NCBI GenBank assembly: GCA_030837445.1 | Contig: JAUPKM010000421.1 | Span: 1 to 13,028 of the forward strand | From: Actinomycetota bacterium | Lineage (GTDB): Bacteria; Actinomycetota; Actinomycetes; S36-B12; UBA10799 | Length of the DNA: 13,028 nt | Direction: 5' to 3' | Shown: in pieces, positions 12,877 to 13,028 of the stretch | Numbering within the stretch: the stretch's first letter is position 1 | Layout of the letters: the number at the start of each line of letters is the position of its first letter | The notes under the pieces: model-generated | Database searches by the model: none | The model's input: the letters and a program-made list of their open reading frames with translations, nothing else | Told to the model about the DNA's origin: nothing | Translations under genes and position numbers: made by a program

Positions 12877-12911
12877 GTTCGCGGCCCCCCTAGGGACACG
12901 CTCTTACTCGT

Positions 12912-12975
12912 GCATACTCCGGCATACCCCGCCATGCTCGGCCATGCGCAGGCCATGTTCCGGGGCATTTCCGGG
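12912..12975. repeat. Phased short repeats at the left end of unit Z
   Basis: GCATAC (12912, 12922), GCCATG (12931, 12941, 12953) and GGCATT (12964) recur every 9-12 bp, ending in CCGGGGCATTT plus CCGGG (12960-12975), the same motif as at the right end of X. The spacing of about one helical turn suggests a cooperative protein-binding array beside the tRNA fragment. No gene is visible from 12877 to the window end. Confidence 0.5.
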
Positions 12976-13028
12976 ATCTCCTGACGCATCCGTGGGTCAG
13001 GTTCGGCCGGGGAGTGCGGGTCGGTGGC

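Noticed and set aside
12832..12900. Possible complete tRNA-Thr gene at copy B
   Set aside because: The T arm, acceptor 3' strand and CCA are present, but the bases upstream do not pair with the anticodon 3' strand, and no D arm or GCCGCCT acceptor strand is found at tRNA distance.

Overview
The window looks like accessory DNA from a high-GC actinobacterium. The coding DNA is GC-rich, start codons include GTG, one gene appears to be leaderless, and the tRNA-Thr 3' sequence is of actinobacterial type. The genus cannot be read from the sequence.

Three units, called X, Y and Z here, are separated by two perfect 45-bp copies of the 3' half of a tRNA-Thr(CGT) gene, both read on the minus strand (2066-2110 and 12832-12876). 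Neither copy has the 5' half of the tRNA. Unit X (1-2065) ends in a TetR-type regulator and, at the window edge, most of a DszB-like sulfinate desulfinase. Unit Y (about 10.77 kb) is a catabolic island with no integrase, transposase or other mobility gene. Only 152 bp of unit Z are visible. Short tandem repeats with 11-12 bp spacing, resembling integrase arm sites, lie about 60-95 bp from each tRNA fragment. The repeats at both ends of Y share one sequence (GAAAGGGCAA). Those at the right end of X and the left end of Z share another (CCGGGGCATTT). Y therefore looks like a cassette inserted into an existing X/Z junction, in a tandem array built on tRNA-Thr fragments.

Unit Y holds one eight-gene minus-strand operon (12446 down to 3486). 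Its junctions are mostly 4-bp stop/start overlaps. In transcription order it encodes a FrlB/FraB-like SIS-fold fructosamine-6-phosphate deglycase, a FrlD-like PfkB kinase, a one-domain sugar ABC ATPase, an RbsC-type permease, a lipoprotein sugar-binding protein, HyuA and HyuB (ATP-dependent hydantoinase/oxoprolinase/lactamase) and a VOC-fold protein. A convergent LacI-family regulator (2452-3525) lies at the far end, and an 18-bp palindrome overlaps the predicted operon promoter. My reading is import of a glycated (Amadori-type) compound, 6-phosphorylation, and cleavage to a sugar phosphate and an amine. HyuAB would open a lactam, hydantoin or similar ring, either before cleavage or on the released amine. 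The combination of a ring-opening ATPase with fructosamine kinase and deglycase suggests a substrate such as a fructosyl-lactam or cyclic opine. That substrate is inference.

The main gene-free stretches are 1778-2065 (X end with repeats), 2111-2451 (Y left end) and 12509-13028 (Y right end, att copy, Z start). Each holds repeats described below rather than hidden genes.
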